From NCBI GenBank assembly GCA_019359155.1, contig JAHHHV010000071.1:1-64000 (forward strand): a stretch of DNA of 64,000 nt, in the 5' to 3' direction. The notes beneath the pieces are model-generated. The model made no database searches and had not been told where the DNA came from. It saw only the letters and a program-made list of their open reading frames with translations. Both the position numbers and the translations under genes were made by a program. Shown here in pieces: positions 26,993 through 35,941 of the stretch (its first letter is position 1; each line of letters starts with the position of its first letter). This stretch comes from Pegethrix bostrychoides GSE-TBD4-15B. GTDB taxonomy: Bacteria; Cyanobacteriota; Cyanobacteriia; Elainellales; Elainellaceae.

Positions 26993-28102
26993 TTAGCTCC
27001 AGCCTGAGTTTAGAACGGCGCGAATCGTCTCGGTATCTGCTTGATCGGTATCGGTGACGTTGCCAATTTGGCTGGGCAATACAAACCGGACTTTGCCAGA
27101 GCGCACTTTTTTATCAGACTGCAAGGCGACCAAAATCTGCTCAACCGCCGCCGGATTAGCCAGCGATTCGGGCAGGCAGGTCGGCAGTCCGGCAGCCTGA
27201 ATCACCTGCCGCTGACGGTCGGCCTCAGCCTGCGGCCAGAGTCCCAGCGCCACGGCAATCTGCCCTGCCGCCACCATGCCAATCGCCACCGCCTCGCCGT
27301 GATTCACCAGCCGATAGCCCGTCAGGCTCTCCACCGCATGACCCACCGTATGCCCATAGTTCAAAATTGCCCGTAGCCCCGCCTCTTTTTCATCCTGGCT
27401 GACCACATGTGCCTTGGCCTGACAGGAGCGCGTCAAAATCACCTGCATGAGTTCATCTGTGAGATAGCGCTGCTGATCGAGCCGGGGTGCGGCCTCTAGC
27501 TGCCCAAACAGCTCGGCATCCCAGATTACGCCGTATTTGATCACCTCAGCCATGCCAGCTCGAAACTCGCGCGGCGGCAGCGTTTTCAGCAGGGTCGGGT
27601 CGATCAAGACCAGACGCGGCTGATGGAATGCCCCAATCAGATTTTTGCCCTGCGGATGGTTGATGCCTGTCTTGCCGCCAATTGAGGCATCCACCATGGC
27701 CAGCAGCGAGGTGGGTAGCTGTACGAAGGCAATGCCGCGCAGCCAGGTCGCTGCCGCAAACCCCGACATATCGCCCACGATGCCGCCGCCCAGCGCTAGG
27801 ACTGTCGAGCTGCGCTCTAGCCGTGCCGCTAGCGCCGCATCGTAGATTTTTTGCAGCGTCGCGGGCGTTTTGTAGCGTTCACCAGCGGGCAGCAAGCAGG
27901 TGGCCACTTCAAAGCCCGCATCGGTTAAGGCAGTGACGGCCAGCTCGCCATAACGTCGGAAGATCATCGGGTTGGAGACCAGCAGCAGCTTTTTGCCGAG
28001 GTTTAGAGGCTGAAGCCAGTGGCCGAGCTGCGCCAGTCCGTCTGTGACAATTGCCACCTCGTAGGACTGTTGAGGTAAATCGACGGAGATGATGGATTTC
28101 AT
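26993..28102 (-). CDS. aroB: 3-dehydroquinate synthase
   Basis: 369-residue NAD-dependent enzyme converting DAHP to 3-dehydroquinate, second step of the shikimate pathway. The dinucleotide and metal region [21 protein letters not shown] is near residues 103-123, [20 protein letters not shown] follows, and metal-binding His residues occur in [12 protein letters not shown] and [10 protein letters not shown]. Full length for the family. Start ATG at 28102. Confidence 0.96.
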   Translation of the reverse strand: MKSIISVDLPQQSYEVAIVTDGLAQLGHWLQPLNLGKKLLLVSNPMIFRRYGELAVTALTDAGFEVATCLLPAGERYKTPATLQKIYDAALAARLERSSTVLALGGGIVGDMSGFAAATWLRGIAFVQLPTSLLAMVDASIGGKTGINHPQGKNLIGAFHQPRLVLIDPTLLKTLPPREFRAGMAEVIKYGVIWDAELFGQLEAAPRLDQQRYLTDELMQVILTRSCQAKAHVVSQDEKEAGLRAILNYGHTVGHAVESLTGYRLVNHGEAVAIGMVAAGQIAVALGLWPQAEADRQRQVIQAAGLPTCLPESLANPAAVEQILVALQSDKKVRSGKVRFVLPSQIGNVTDTDQADTETIRAVLNSGWS

Positions 28103-28478
28103 GCGGGGGAGGTTTTCGGCAAATTCAGGCGACTAGGTCTCAGGCGACTAGGTGGCTCTGTGTGACTGACTCTACTGTAATTGAACTTGCTTTTGATTGA
28201 ACTGGCTGGGCTGAACTAGGTATCGAGTCGATATGGAGCGTTTGATATGGAGCGTTTGGAGTTTCTTGTTTGACCGCTGTCCCAAATTCTAGAAAGCTAG
28301 TCATAATAGTGCCGAATGTCTAGCGCCGAACGCAGGTTCAGCTCATTAAATCAGGATTGCTTCTCGGATGAGAGCGGTTAATCTTGTAGTTAGGAATAGC
28401 TGGTATTCAGGAATTAGGTGCCTGCTCAGGCGCTAGAGCCTGCGACCCCAAGATTTATCTTCAGCCAGGAATGCAACG
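28103..28478. other. 376-bp divergent spacer between aroB and the giant-protein gene
   Basis: No gene is evident. It holds two tandem duplications: a 15-bp period repeat containing TCAGGCGACTAGGT (28125-28153) and a perfect 14-bp unit GATATGGAGCGTTT at 28230-28243 and 28244-28257. Promoters for aroB and for the plus-strand gene must lie here. Confidence 0.6.
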
Positions 28479-30779
28479 GTGACCCTTCAAAACGCAGATC
28501 AGAACGCAGAAATTCAAGCCTTGATTCACGGCATCGACGAGGTGTTGAGCAAAAACACGCCTCGCTTGCCCTGGGTGATGTCTAACGACGCGCTTCAGCA
28601 GCGACATGTACTAGAACAGGCACGACAGTATTTGGGATCATTGCAGCAGCAGCAGGTCAATCGGCAGCTGCAAGCTGGAATACCGCCTTCGCTACAGGCC
28701 AATCCAGCCAGTCCAGATGCCCAAGCTCCCGGTCAGGCTCCCGGTCAGGTTCCCAGTCCAGCCCCCAGTCCAGCCGGTCAGGCCTCAGCCGAGTCAGCTC
28801 AGCAGGTGTTGCAGGCCGTCTTGCAGGAGATGAACTACTGGCGGGTGAATATGCTTCAGCCGCTGCGGACTGAAATTGACTCGTTGCAGCGCCAGCGCGA
28901 GCTGCTGAGCCAAGAAGTGCGGCAGTTGGAAGGGCGGCAGCAGGCGCTTTCTGGCAGCTCAAGCCAAAACCAGCAGCTCATGGAGTTTTTGCAGGCGGCG
29001 ATGGGGCAGATGCAGGCGAATTTATCGGGGCAGGTGACGCAGATGATTGCCAATCTGCCTGCTCAGGCTGCCCTACCCGCCGCAAATCAAAATTTGCTGA
29101 GTTCGGCAGAGCGGGTCGCCCAAACTCAGCCCACTCAGGCGCTGACCCAGGTGCAGTCCGATCAGCTGATGCTGAAGCTCGACTCTACACTGCAAATTAT
29201 TTTTGAGTCGCTGAATCGCAATGTCCAGGCTTACCAGGAATCGATGGAGCAAGGGCTAGATCGAATGCATAATCTGGGGCAGCAGGGCGAGGCGATGTTC
29301 ACGTTTTTGGTGAATCGGCTGGCACAGCAGCTAGGGCGCGAGGCCACCTCGTTTCTGCAATCGGGTGCTGAGGTGGTCAATCCGACAGGCAATTCAGCTG
29401 GCAATTCAGCAGCCCAAAATGCTCCAACTAGCGCTTCAAATCGCACTCAGGGCGACGCGAGTTCAGATGCCGAATCGGTTGCTGCGTCAGCTGATTCACT
29501 GTTGGCTGATTCACCGTTCAAGGTTGCTGATTTTTTAAGCCAGGTGCCCGAACCGCGCTCGACAGCTTCGTTTGTGCCGGCAGTGCCCTTTAATCTGTCA
29601 GAGGAAGTGCTAGATATTGCCGGATTAGACTTGGCAGATCTGCCCGAAGATCCAGACAGCGAGCTGGCAGCGGAGATCAATCAGCTCGATTTAGCGACGA
29701 TTTCTGATCCAGAGCCTCATTCCACGCTTGATGCCGGAGAGCCATTTGACCTGTTCTCTGGTACTCAGCCGTTGCCTGCAACAGCCACAACAGATGGCTC
29801 AGCCCGCTTACCTGAGGCAAATCTCGCGACTGCCAGAGACGGTGGCAGTCGCGATCTCGAATCAGCGCTCGATCTACTCAATCAGCTCAGCGCCGAGATG
29901 CAGGCAGATGCGGCGCTAGGTGAGCTGGAGTCGTCAGCCTCAGGTGATTTGGCCGGAAATTTGGCCAGAGATTTGGCCGCAGATTTGGCGGCGGCTCCAG
30001 AACTGTCTAGAGAGCCAGAATTTATTGCTGCGCCTGACTCGCTCTATGATGATGCCTTCTACAGCAACCTGTTCCAACTCCCAGTAGCCAACCCAGATGC
30101 GGCTCTTGATCTAACTCCCGATCTAGCAGGAAGCATGACGCTGGAGCAAGCCTGGTTTGACGGCTTGGGCGATCCGGCACAGTCAGCCTCTCCGGTGAAC
30201 CCAGCATCTCAACCCGAGCCTCAATCCGCGATGCAAAGCCCTGTACCCGCGCCGAATTCTTCAGTTAGTCAGTCGCTTGACGCTTGGCGACTAGACCAGC
30301 AGGCTGTTGATCCGGCGCTACCCGCTCAACCTGCCATACCGCTGGCGACTGAAACGATTTTTGATCTGGCTGCCGACCTTGCGCCTGCCGCCGCTCCATC
30401 TGCGGGTAGCTTTGACCAAAGCCTGCAAGCGCTGATTCGCGACAGTGCGTTTGAGGCGATGCCCGTGAACGAAGCGCCAGACGCAGCCGAGGTTGATCTG
30501 GGCATGACGCTGGATGCACTGGCTCCGCTCGGTAGTCCAGTCGAGCCGCAGCCCCCAGTTCGATCTGAGCCGCCTGCTGTGACGATTGAAGGCTTGGAGG
30601 GACTGTTTGAAGATCTGCCCGATCTAACACCGAGTGATGCTAGTCCATCCCAGGAAAACCAGACTCAGGTTGAGGCAATGGCCGATCTGTTCTTGCAGGT
30701 TGGCGCTATTGATCCATCGACAGATACGTTGGTAGATCTAGATTCAGAACCCGAAACATCCGAAAAAAAAAACTTCTGA
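28479..30779 (+). CDS. Large acidic coiled-coil protein, probable N-terminal half of a split gene
   Basis: 766 residues. Residues 1-60 are helical (ALIHGIDEVLSKNTPRLPWVM), followed by a Pro/Ala/Gln linker, a coiled coil near 118-157 (MNYWRVNMLQPLRTEIDSL), and a helical block around 230-295. From about 300 to the end it is Asp/Glu/Ala/Pro-rich and disordered, punctuated by short hydrophobic motifs such as EGLFEDLPDL and MADLFLQVG. It ends four codons after entering a run of ten A bases (30763-30772). The frame one step back is open from there directly into the next reading frame, which has the same acidic composition. I do not recognise a named family. GTG start at 28479. Confidence 0.8.
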   Translation: MTLQNADQNAEIQALIHGIDEVLSKNTPRLPWVMSNDALQQRHVLEQARQYLGSLQQQQVNRQLQAGIPPSLQANPASPDAQAPGQAPGQVPSPAPSPAGQASAESAQQVLQAVLQEMNYWRVNMLQPLRTEIDSLQRQRELLSQEVRQLEGRQQALSGSSSQNQQLMEFLQAAMGQMQANLSGQVTQMIANLPAQAALPAANQNLLSSAERVAQTQPTQALTQVQSDQLMLKLDSTLQIIFESLNRNVQAYQESMEQGLDRMHNLGQQGEAMFTFLVNRLAQQLGREATSFLQSGAEVVNPTGNSAGNSAAQNAPTSASNRTQGDASSDAESVAASADSLLADSPFKVADFLSQVPEPRSTASFVPAVPFNLSEEVLDIAGLDLADLPEDPDSELAAEINQLDLATISDPEPHSTLDAGEPFDLFSGTQPLPATATTDGSARLPEANLATARDGGSRDLESALDLLNQLSAEMQADAALGELESSASGDLAGNLARDLAADLAAAPELSREPEFIAAPDSLYDDAFYSNLFQLPVANPDAALDLTPDLAGSMTLEQAWFDGLGDPAQSASPVNPASQPEPQSAMQSPVPAPNSSVSQSLDAWRLDQQAVDPALPAQPAIPLATETIFDLAADLAPAAAPSAGSFDQSLQALIRDSAFEAMPVNEAPDAAEVDLGMTLDALAPLGSPVEPQPPVRSEPPAVTIEGLEGLFEDLPDLTPSDASPSQENQTQVEAMADLFLQVGAIDPSTDTLVDLDSEPETSEKKNF
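30763..30772 (+). other. A10 homopolymer at the junction of the two halves
   Basis: Ten consecutive A bases. Reading one base back (ribosomal -1 shift) or adding one A by transcript slippage joins the upstream frame to KKLLSDPSADLLADEPLI and onward without a stop. This can equally be a homopolymer sequencing error or a recent mutation. Confidence 0.85.
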
Positions 30780-30799
30780 GTGACCCGTCAGCTGATCTC

Positions 30800-33493
30800 T
30801 TGGCTGACGAGCCGCTGATCACGGACTGGGTTGCGCCTGCGGGCACGCTGGCAGATTTGATTCAAGATCTCAGCTCAGGCTCTTCTGACGTTGTGAGAGA
30901 GACTGATCCAGAAGCTTTTCCAGCAGCCTTTCCAGAAATTTCATCTGGTGACTCTTTAGCGGCCTTCATGTCAGATTGGTCTGATGCTAATGTATCGTCA
31001 GAACCTCCTGCTGAAGCAGCACTCTCGGATTGGCTGCTGCCAGAAGTTCCTGAGCCAGAAATCACAGAGCCAGAAATCACAGAGCCAGAAACCGCCGAAT
31101 CAGACCGCTCATCAGAAACCGATGATTGGGCTGATTTACTTGAACTCAGTCCAGATTTGGTGATTGGCGCTGAGTTTGAGTCGGGATTTGAGCCCGTGAT
31201 TCCCTCAGAGTCAGATAGCAGTATTGACTTCGACCTGAGTTCCATTGACTTTGCGCTAGCCGATCCGGCTGCCCAAACGCTGGCTGACTTTACCGCCGAT
31301 CCATTCGATTTTGCAAGTCTTCCTAGCGCTGATGTCGCTGAGCCTGTTGCGGAACTTGCTGAGTTTGAACCTAAGCCTGAACTGGCTGTTGAATCTGAGC
31401 CTGAGCTGGAACCAGCTGTTGAACCAGCCCCAGTCGTCGAACCAGTCGTCGAATCTGAGCTTGTTGAGTATGTTGTAGAACCCGTTGCAGAACCTGAGCT
31501 GAGTGAGCCAGCAGCGTTAGAGTTGGCCGAGTTACAGCCCGTTGAATCACAGCCCGTTGCGCTATTAGCCCCAGACTCCAGCACCGACCTAGATGCTGAT
31601 ACCTTTGCCCAACTCGACCTGCTTTTGGCCGAGCCACCCGCCGCGATGCCGCCACAAGGCCGCTCAGCTGAATGGGCAATTGGGATTGATCTCGGCACAA
31701 CAGGCATCTCCGCTGTCCTGCTCAATCAAACTACGCATCAGCTCTATCCGATTTACTGGCAGGATGCCGCCGCCAAAAAGCAGTTCCGGCGCTCAACTAC
31801 CGTCATCGCCCAGCGGCCTTTCACTTGCCCCACCGCATCGCCGCTAGATACGCTCCGCAGCGATGCAGACTCGACGCTCAGCCTCAGCGACTGGAAGCCT
31901 TACTTAAATTTGGCCATTCCGCATCATTCGCCCCAGACTTCGCAGTGGGAGCCAGTGCTTCAGTGGTCTGAAGCTCAGACGCTCTCACTCCGCAGTCTCC
32001 AGGAAGTTTTGCAGCAGCTTTTGCTCAGCCTCACCCAGCCTGAATCGCTGACTTGTAGAGCACTGGGTCTAGAAGCCGCAGCGTTTCAGACCGTTTTATC
32101 TAACCTCTCCAGCGTCGTGGTGGGCTACCCCAGCAGTGCCTCAGACACCTACAGCTTCAACCTGCGCGAGGTGATTTTGCAGGTCGGCTTAGTGAGTCGG
32201 CCTGAGCAGATTGTGTTTGTCGAAGAAGCGATTGCGGCACTGCTCTCGGCACTGCCTGCGGCGAACGGCGAGCGATTGACCCTCTCCAATTCAGCCCAGG
32301 ACGGCAGCGGCCATTTACACAACGCTGACTGGCAGGGCTGCACGCTGGTTCTGACCGCCGGAGCCAGCCTCAGCGAACTACTCTTGGTGACGCTGCCAAC
32401 ACAGCTCCAAACCCTCACCCATACTGATTTCTATCTGCGCGGCTTGGCCTACGGCGGCGAAGGGCTAGACCAAGATACGATCTGCCAGCTGATCTATCCG
32501 ATGCTGGCCGTGCCGTCTGAGCCTGACGTCACCTCGCCCGTCCAGGCTGATTTTGAGACTGAGCTAACCATCCCCGCAGACCTGCTGGCCGGGTTAGCGC
32601 TGCCCGATGCTGCCGATCCGGCTCCCGGTATCCGCCCTCTGCTGCGGCAGCGACTGGTTGATTCGACCGCTGGCGAACATCTGCTCAACGCCGCCAGAGC
32701 GCTGAAAATCACGCTGCAATACCAGAGTCAGTGCAGTTTGCGCTTGGGCGACAGGCTGCTCAGCTTCGAGCGCTCAGACCTCACCAGCCGCGTCTTGCTG
32801 CCTTACGTGCAGCAGCTCAACCGCGACCTCAATGCTCTCTTGGCGCAGACCAACACCACTGCTGCCGCTGTCAACCAGGTAATCTGCACGGGTGGCACGG
32901 CCTCGCTGAACGCAGTCACCCGCTGGCTGCGCCAAAAGCTGCCCAACGCCACGATCATCCAGGATACCTATGCCCGCTCCAGCCTCAGCGCCCGCTTTGA
33001 CCACGGCATCTCTAGCTGTAGCCGCATTGCCTACGGCTTGGCCGCGCTGCCGCTACACCCTCAGGTGATTGACGAGTCTCGGCATCGCTACAGCGACTAC
33101 TTTTTGCTGAAGGCGCTGTTGCAGGTGATGTCACCCCAACCCCAACCGCTGGAGGCAATTTTGACGGGGCTAGAGCAGCAGGGCATTGACACCCAGCTCT
33201 GCCGCCTGCGGATTTTAGCGCTGCTGGAAGGCTACCTGCCGCCCGGGCTGGTGCCAAGTCCATCTGATCTGGCGCTATTGACTGCTGCATCTGCCGCAAA
33301 CCCAGACTATCAGGCAATTCAGCTTACGCCGCTGTTCTACAAGTCTGCGGATAAAGCCGAACGCAGCTATGCGGCTAATCGCGCCCAGTGGGACTATCTA
33401 CAACGCTATCTGGAAACTCTGCTAGCTGATACCGAGCAAAGGCTCAACCAACCGTTAGGACTGAATTTGCACGAAAATCTGGATATTGCTTGA
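30800..33493 (+). CDS. Hsp70/actin-like ATPase-fold protein, probable C-terminal half of a split gene
   Basis: 897 residues from a TTG at 30800, but the frame is open back to the A10 run and no good ribosome-binding site precedes the TTG. Residues 1-285 are acidic, repetitive and disordered (EPEIT repeats, ITDW and LSDW motifs). From about 292 an Hsp70-like nucleotide-binding domain begins: phosphate-1 loop AIGIDLGTTGISAVLLN, then VVVGYPSSASDTYSFNLREV, EEAIAALLSALP, LAYGGEGLDQDTICQLI and an adenosine motif VICTGGTASLNAVTRWLRQ near 694-712. The phosphate-2 loop, normally DxGGGT, reads LVLTAGASLSELLLV (about 516-530), so hydrolysis may be lost. No substrate-binding domain follows. Confidence 0.82.
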   Translation: MADEPLITDWVAPAGTLADLIQDLSSGSSDVVRETDPEAFPAAFPEISSGDSLAAFMSDWSDANVSSEPPAEAALSDWLLPEVPEPEITEPEITEPETAESDRSSETDDWADLLELSPDLVIGAEFESGFEPVIPSESDSSIDFDLSSIDFALADPAAQTLADFTADPFDFASLPSADVAEPVAELAEFEPKPELAVESEPELEPAVEPAPVVEPVVESELVEYVVEPVAEPELSEPAALELAELQPVESQPVALLAPDSSTDLDADTFAQLDLLLAEPPAAMPPQGRSAEWAIGIDLGTTGISAVLLNQTTHQLYPIYWQDAAAKKQFRRSTTVIAQRPFTCPTASPLDTLRSDADSTLSLSDWKPYLNLAIPHHSPQTSQWEPVLQWSEAQTLSLRSLQEVLQQLLLSLTQPESLTCRALGLEAAAFQTVLSNLSSVVVGYPSSASDTYSFNLREVILQVGLVSRPEQIVFVEEAIAALLSALPAANGERLTLSNSAQDGSGHLHNADWQGCTLVLTAGASLSELLLVTLPTQLQTLTHTDFYLRGLAYGGEGLDQDTICQLIYPMLAVPSEPDVTSPVQADFETELTIPADLLAGLALPDAADPAPGIRPLLRQRLVDSTAGEHLLNAARALKITLQYQSQCSLRLGDRLLSFERSDLTSRVLLPYVQQLNRDLNALLAQTNTTAAAVNQVICTGGTASLNAVTRWLRQKLPNATIIQDTYARSSLSARFDHGISSCSRIAYGLAALPLHPQVIDESRHRYSDYFLLKALLQVMSPQPQPLEAILTGLEQQGIDTQLCRLRILALLEGYLPPGLVPSPSDLALLTAASAANPDYQAIQLTPLFYKSADKAERSYAANRAQWDYLQRYLETLLADTEQRLNQPLGLNLHENLDIA

Positions 33494-33637
33494 CTGCGGG
33501 ATGAAAGCGAAAACGGCATCGAGGAACTGCCCGAACCTGCTGCACTGGCGCAGTCGGCCCTGAGCGAGCTGGAAGCGGCGATCGCAGAGCTTCAAAGCAT
33601 TCTGACAGAATTAGGGGAAGAGTTTGTTGAGTTATAA
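33494..33637 (+). other. In-frame coding-like extension after the TGA stop
   Basis: Immediately after the TGA that ends the Hsp70-like frame, the same frame stays open for 47 codons to TAA at 33635-33637. It encodes an amphipathic acidic helix (ENGIEELPEPAAL, then ALSELEAAIAELQSILTELG). This reads like a true protein end, so the TGA may be a recent nonsense mutation, an error or a read-through site. Confidence 0.55.
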
Positions 33638-33658
33638 GCAGGAGACGAGATCTGACAT

Positions 33659-33754
33659 ATGACAATTGAGCAAGCCATTTTAGAAAAGGTGCGATCATGC
33701 TCACCTGACAAGCAGCAGAAAATTCTGGACTTTGCCTCGAGTCGATACACCTGA
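33659..33754 (+). pseudogene. Truncated DUF2281-type antitoxin relic
   Basis: A 31-codon frame, MTIEQAILEKVRSCSPDKQQ then KILDFASSRYT, matches the conserved opening of DUF2281 antitoxins (MTIEQAxLEKLRxLPPxKQQEVLDF) and stops where the family continues for 40 or more residues. No toxin gene follows. A decayed toxin-antitoxin remnant. Confidence 0.6.
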
Positions 33755-33851
33755 GCGAGTTGAAATATGAGAGCAGCGCAGCCTTGACTCACACATTGCA
33801 AACAGCGCCGATTAAGATGTTGGAATGGACGTTTGTAAAACAGCCATCGAA

Positions 33852-33873
33852 ATCAGCCTAGCGCTAGGCTGAT
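33852..33873. repeat. 22-bp perfect palindrome
   Basis: The arms ATCAGCCTAGC and GCTAGGCTGAT meet without a spacer. It lies in the spacer downstream of ispG and may act as a cruciform, part of its transcription end, or the edge of a lost element. Confidence 0.9.
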
Positions 33874-33880
33874 CCAATTT

Positions 33881-33899
33881 AGTAGGCCTGTAGCCTACT
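33881..33899 (-). terminator. Hairpin downstream of ispG
   Basis: AGTAGGC / GCCTACT stem with a CTGTA loop, 12 bases past the ispG stop on the minus strand, followed by TAAATT. Only a short U-tract, so terminator strength is uncertain. Confidence 0.5.
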
Positions 33900-33910
33900 C
33901 TAATTACGGC

Positions 33911-35143
33911 TTAGTCTACCTGCGGCTCAACCCACTTGCCATCTGATTTGATCAGATTAATCAGCTCGATTACCCCTTGGTCTTCAGGCACTTTCTTGAT
34001 TTCTTCGCGTCCCCGGTAGAGGGAGATATAGCCAGGCTGCTTGCCGACGTAGCCATAGTCGGCATCTGCCATCTCGCCAGGGCCATTGACAATGCAGCCC
34101 ATAACGGCAATATTTAAGCCTGTCAGGTGGCTTGTGGCCTCGCGGACTTTATGTAGCACATCTTGCAGGTTAAACAGCGTCCGACCACAGGAAGGACAGG
34201 CGACATATTCGACCATCGTGCGGCGCAGCCCCAGCGCCTGCAAAATGCTGTAGCAGACCGGGATCTCTTTTTCAGGATCTTCAGTCAGCGAGACGCGGAT
34301 GGTGTCGCCAATCCCTTCGGCCAGCAACGTGCCAATTCCGGCAGTTGACTTGATGCGGCCATATTCGCCATCGCCCGCTTCTGTGACGCCCAAGTGCAGC
34401 GGATATTCCATACCGAGTGCGTCCATGCGCTGTACCATCAGCCGATTGGCGGCCAGCATCACAGGTACTTTGGATGCTTTGAGCGAAATTTCAATGTTGT
34501 AAAAGTCTAGCTCCTCGCAGAGCCGGATAAACTCCAGCGCTGATTCGACCATGCCTTCGGGAGTGTCACCATAGGTAAACAGCATGCGCTCAGCCAGCGA
34601 ACCGTGGTTGACCCCAATCCGTATTGATTTATTTTGGTCGCGTAGCGACAGCACCAGTGGCTTCAGTGTCTCGCGGATTTTGTTGCCAATCTCCTCAAAC
34701 TCGCTCTGCGTATACTCAGTCCGCTGCATGTCCGGCTTCTCAAACACATACAGACCCGGATTGATTCGCACATTATCGACATAGTGGGCGACTTCTAAAG
34801 CAATTTTGAGACCGTTGTGATGCACGTCAGCCACCAGCGGCACGGGTTGATAGGTAGCGTAGAGGCGGCGGCGGATCTCGTCCATCGCCTTGGCGTGCGC
34901 CAGACTGGGTACTGTTACCCGCACAATCTCGCAGCCAATTTCGTGCAGACGGCGAATCGCCGCGACCGACCCGGCAATGTCCAGCGTATCTTCGTTAATC
35001 ATCGACTGCACGGCCACTGGTTGCCCGCCGCCAATGGTGATGCTGCCGACCGGCACGGGGCGAGTTTTGCGGCGATGGATTGTGCCATCGGTCGATAGAC
35101 AGATCGAGGAGGCTGGCGTGACTGGATTGGGAAGAGTTTGCAT
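33911..35143 (-). CDS. ispG: (E)-4-hydroxy-3-methylbut-2-enyl diphosphate synthase
   Basis: 410-residue [4Fe-4S] enzyme of the MEP isoprenoid pathway, using ferredoxin as electron donor in cyanobacteria. N-terminal TIM-barrel blocks [21 protein letters not shown] and [14 protein letters not shown], and the cluster region with Cys in [14 protein letters not shown] and in [20 protein letters not shown], are present. Full length. ATG at 35143; the 368-base upstream spacer is divergent with rbp. Confidence 0.96.
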   Translation of the reverse strand: MQTLPNPVTPASSICLSTDGTIHRRKTRPVPVGSITIGGGQPVAVQSMINEDTLDIAGSVAAIRRLHEIGCEIVRVTVPSLAHAKAMDEIRRRLYATYQPVPLVADVHHNGLKIALEVAHYVDNVRINPGLYVFEKPDMQRTEYTQSEFEEIGNKIRETLKPLVLSLRDQNKSIRIGVNHGSLAERMLFTYGDTPEGMVESALEFIRLCEELDFYNIEISLKASKVPVMLAANRLMVQRMDALGMEYPLHLGVTEAGDGEYGRIKSTAGIGTLLAEGIGDTIRVSLTEDPEKEIPVCYSILQALGLRRTMVEYVACPSCGRTLFNLQDVLHKVREATSHLTGLNIAVMGCIVNGPGEMADADYGYVGKQPGYISLYRGREEIKKVPEDQGVIELINLIKSDGKWVEPQVD

Positions 35144-35511
35144 ATCCCGTCTCTTACTTGTTGCTTATACTTGATTGCTTAACTTGGGCTGAGTTTTAAG
35201 TAAAATTGGGTGATGATGTCAAATCACAGAACACCCAACTCTAAGAGTGCCATAATTTGGGGCAGTTGCGGGAGTCTCTACGATACAGCCTGTCAGTCCG
35301 TTAGAAAGACCAGTCCGTCAAGAGATAAAGCCCTCTACCGCTCTGGAAATAAGCCGGGTCGCAGCTCGTCAGAATGACCGATCGAAATTTCTGCTAGTAT
35401 TTAGATGTGCTAGCATTTTAGCAAAGGCTTATTTTCGGCCAGACATTCGTTTTAAACAGCGTTTCTCCGAATCTAAATCTCTGCACTTCTTAAGGATTCT
35501 GGAGAGTTTTC
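35144..35511. promoter_or_regulatory. 368-bp divergent region with long rbp leader
   Basis: Divergent region between ispG and the RNA-binding protein gene. AT-rich sequence with TGCTAG words at 35393-35430 precedes the rbp gene; cyanobacterial rbp genes are often cold-induced and have leader-dependent regulation, but no specific element is assigned here. No protein gene found. Confidence 0.5.
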
Positions 35512-35814
35512 ATGTCAATCTATGTCGGCAATCTGTCTTATCAAGTAACCGAAGACGACCTAACTCAAGCATTTGCTGAGTATGGCACGGTCAAGCGCGT
35601 ACAGCTTCCCACCGATCGCGAGACAGGCCGAATGCGCGGCTTCGGTTTTGTTGAGATGAATTCTGATGCCGAGGAAGATGCGGCAATTGCCGCCCTAGAT
35701 GGCGCTGAATGGATGGGTCGCGACCTGAAGGTAAATAAAGCAAAGCCCCGTGAAGACCGTGGTTCTTCAGGCGGCGGCTGGGGCGGCAATCAGGGTGGTT
35801 CCCGCCGCTACTAA
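35512..35814 (+). CDS. RRM-type RNA-binding protein (Rbp)
   Basis: 100-residue protein with one RNA-recognition motif: RNP2 IYVGNL at residues 3-8 and RNP1 RGFGFVEM at about 42-49, followed by a short glycine-rich tail (GGGWGGNQGG). Cyanobacterial Rbp proteins bind RNA, are often cold-responsive, and some help localise photosystem mRNAs to thylakoids. It is followed by rpsU, the usual arrangement for rbp genes of this group. Confidence 0.95.
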   Translation: MSIYVGNLSYQVTEDDLTQAFAEYGTVKRVQLPTDRETGRMRGFGFVEMNSDAEEDAAIAALDGAEWMGRDLKVNKAKPREDRGSSGGGWGGNQGGSRRY

Positions 35815-35825
35815 GCAAAATCTGA

Positions 35826-35890
35826 CTGACGCGATCAGCAATCTGCAGCAAGGGAAACCCCGCTGAAAGAGATGGGTGCTGTCGCGTCAG
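35826..35890 (+). promoter_or_regulatory. Long-range stem-loop between rbp and rpsU
   Basis: CTGACGCGA (35826-35834) pairs perfectly with TCGCGTCAG (35882-35890), enclosing a 47-base loop; CGGTTTTGTC follows. It begins 11 bases after the rbp stop and ends 51 bases before the rpsU start, so it may act as an attenuator or processing site that sets the rbp/rpsU ratio. Confidence 0.6.
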
Positions 35891-35941
35891 CGGTTTTGTC
35901 TATGGCAATATTAAGTTTTGATCATTTTGTGAGGAAATCAA

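Noticed and set aside
30862-31725. 287-codon Ser/Gly-rich open frame on the minus strand
   Set aside because: Mirror image of the acidic repeat-coding strand; composition and lack of any domain show it is a shadow.
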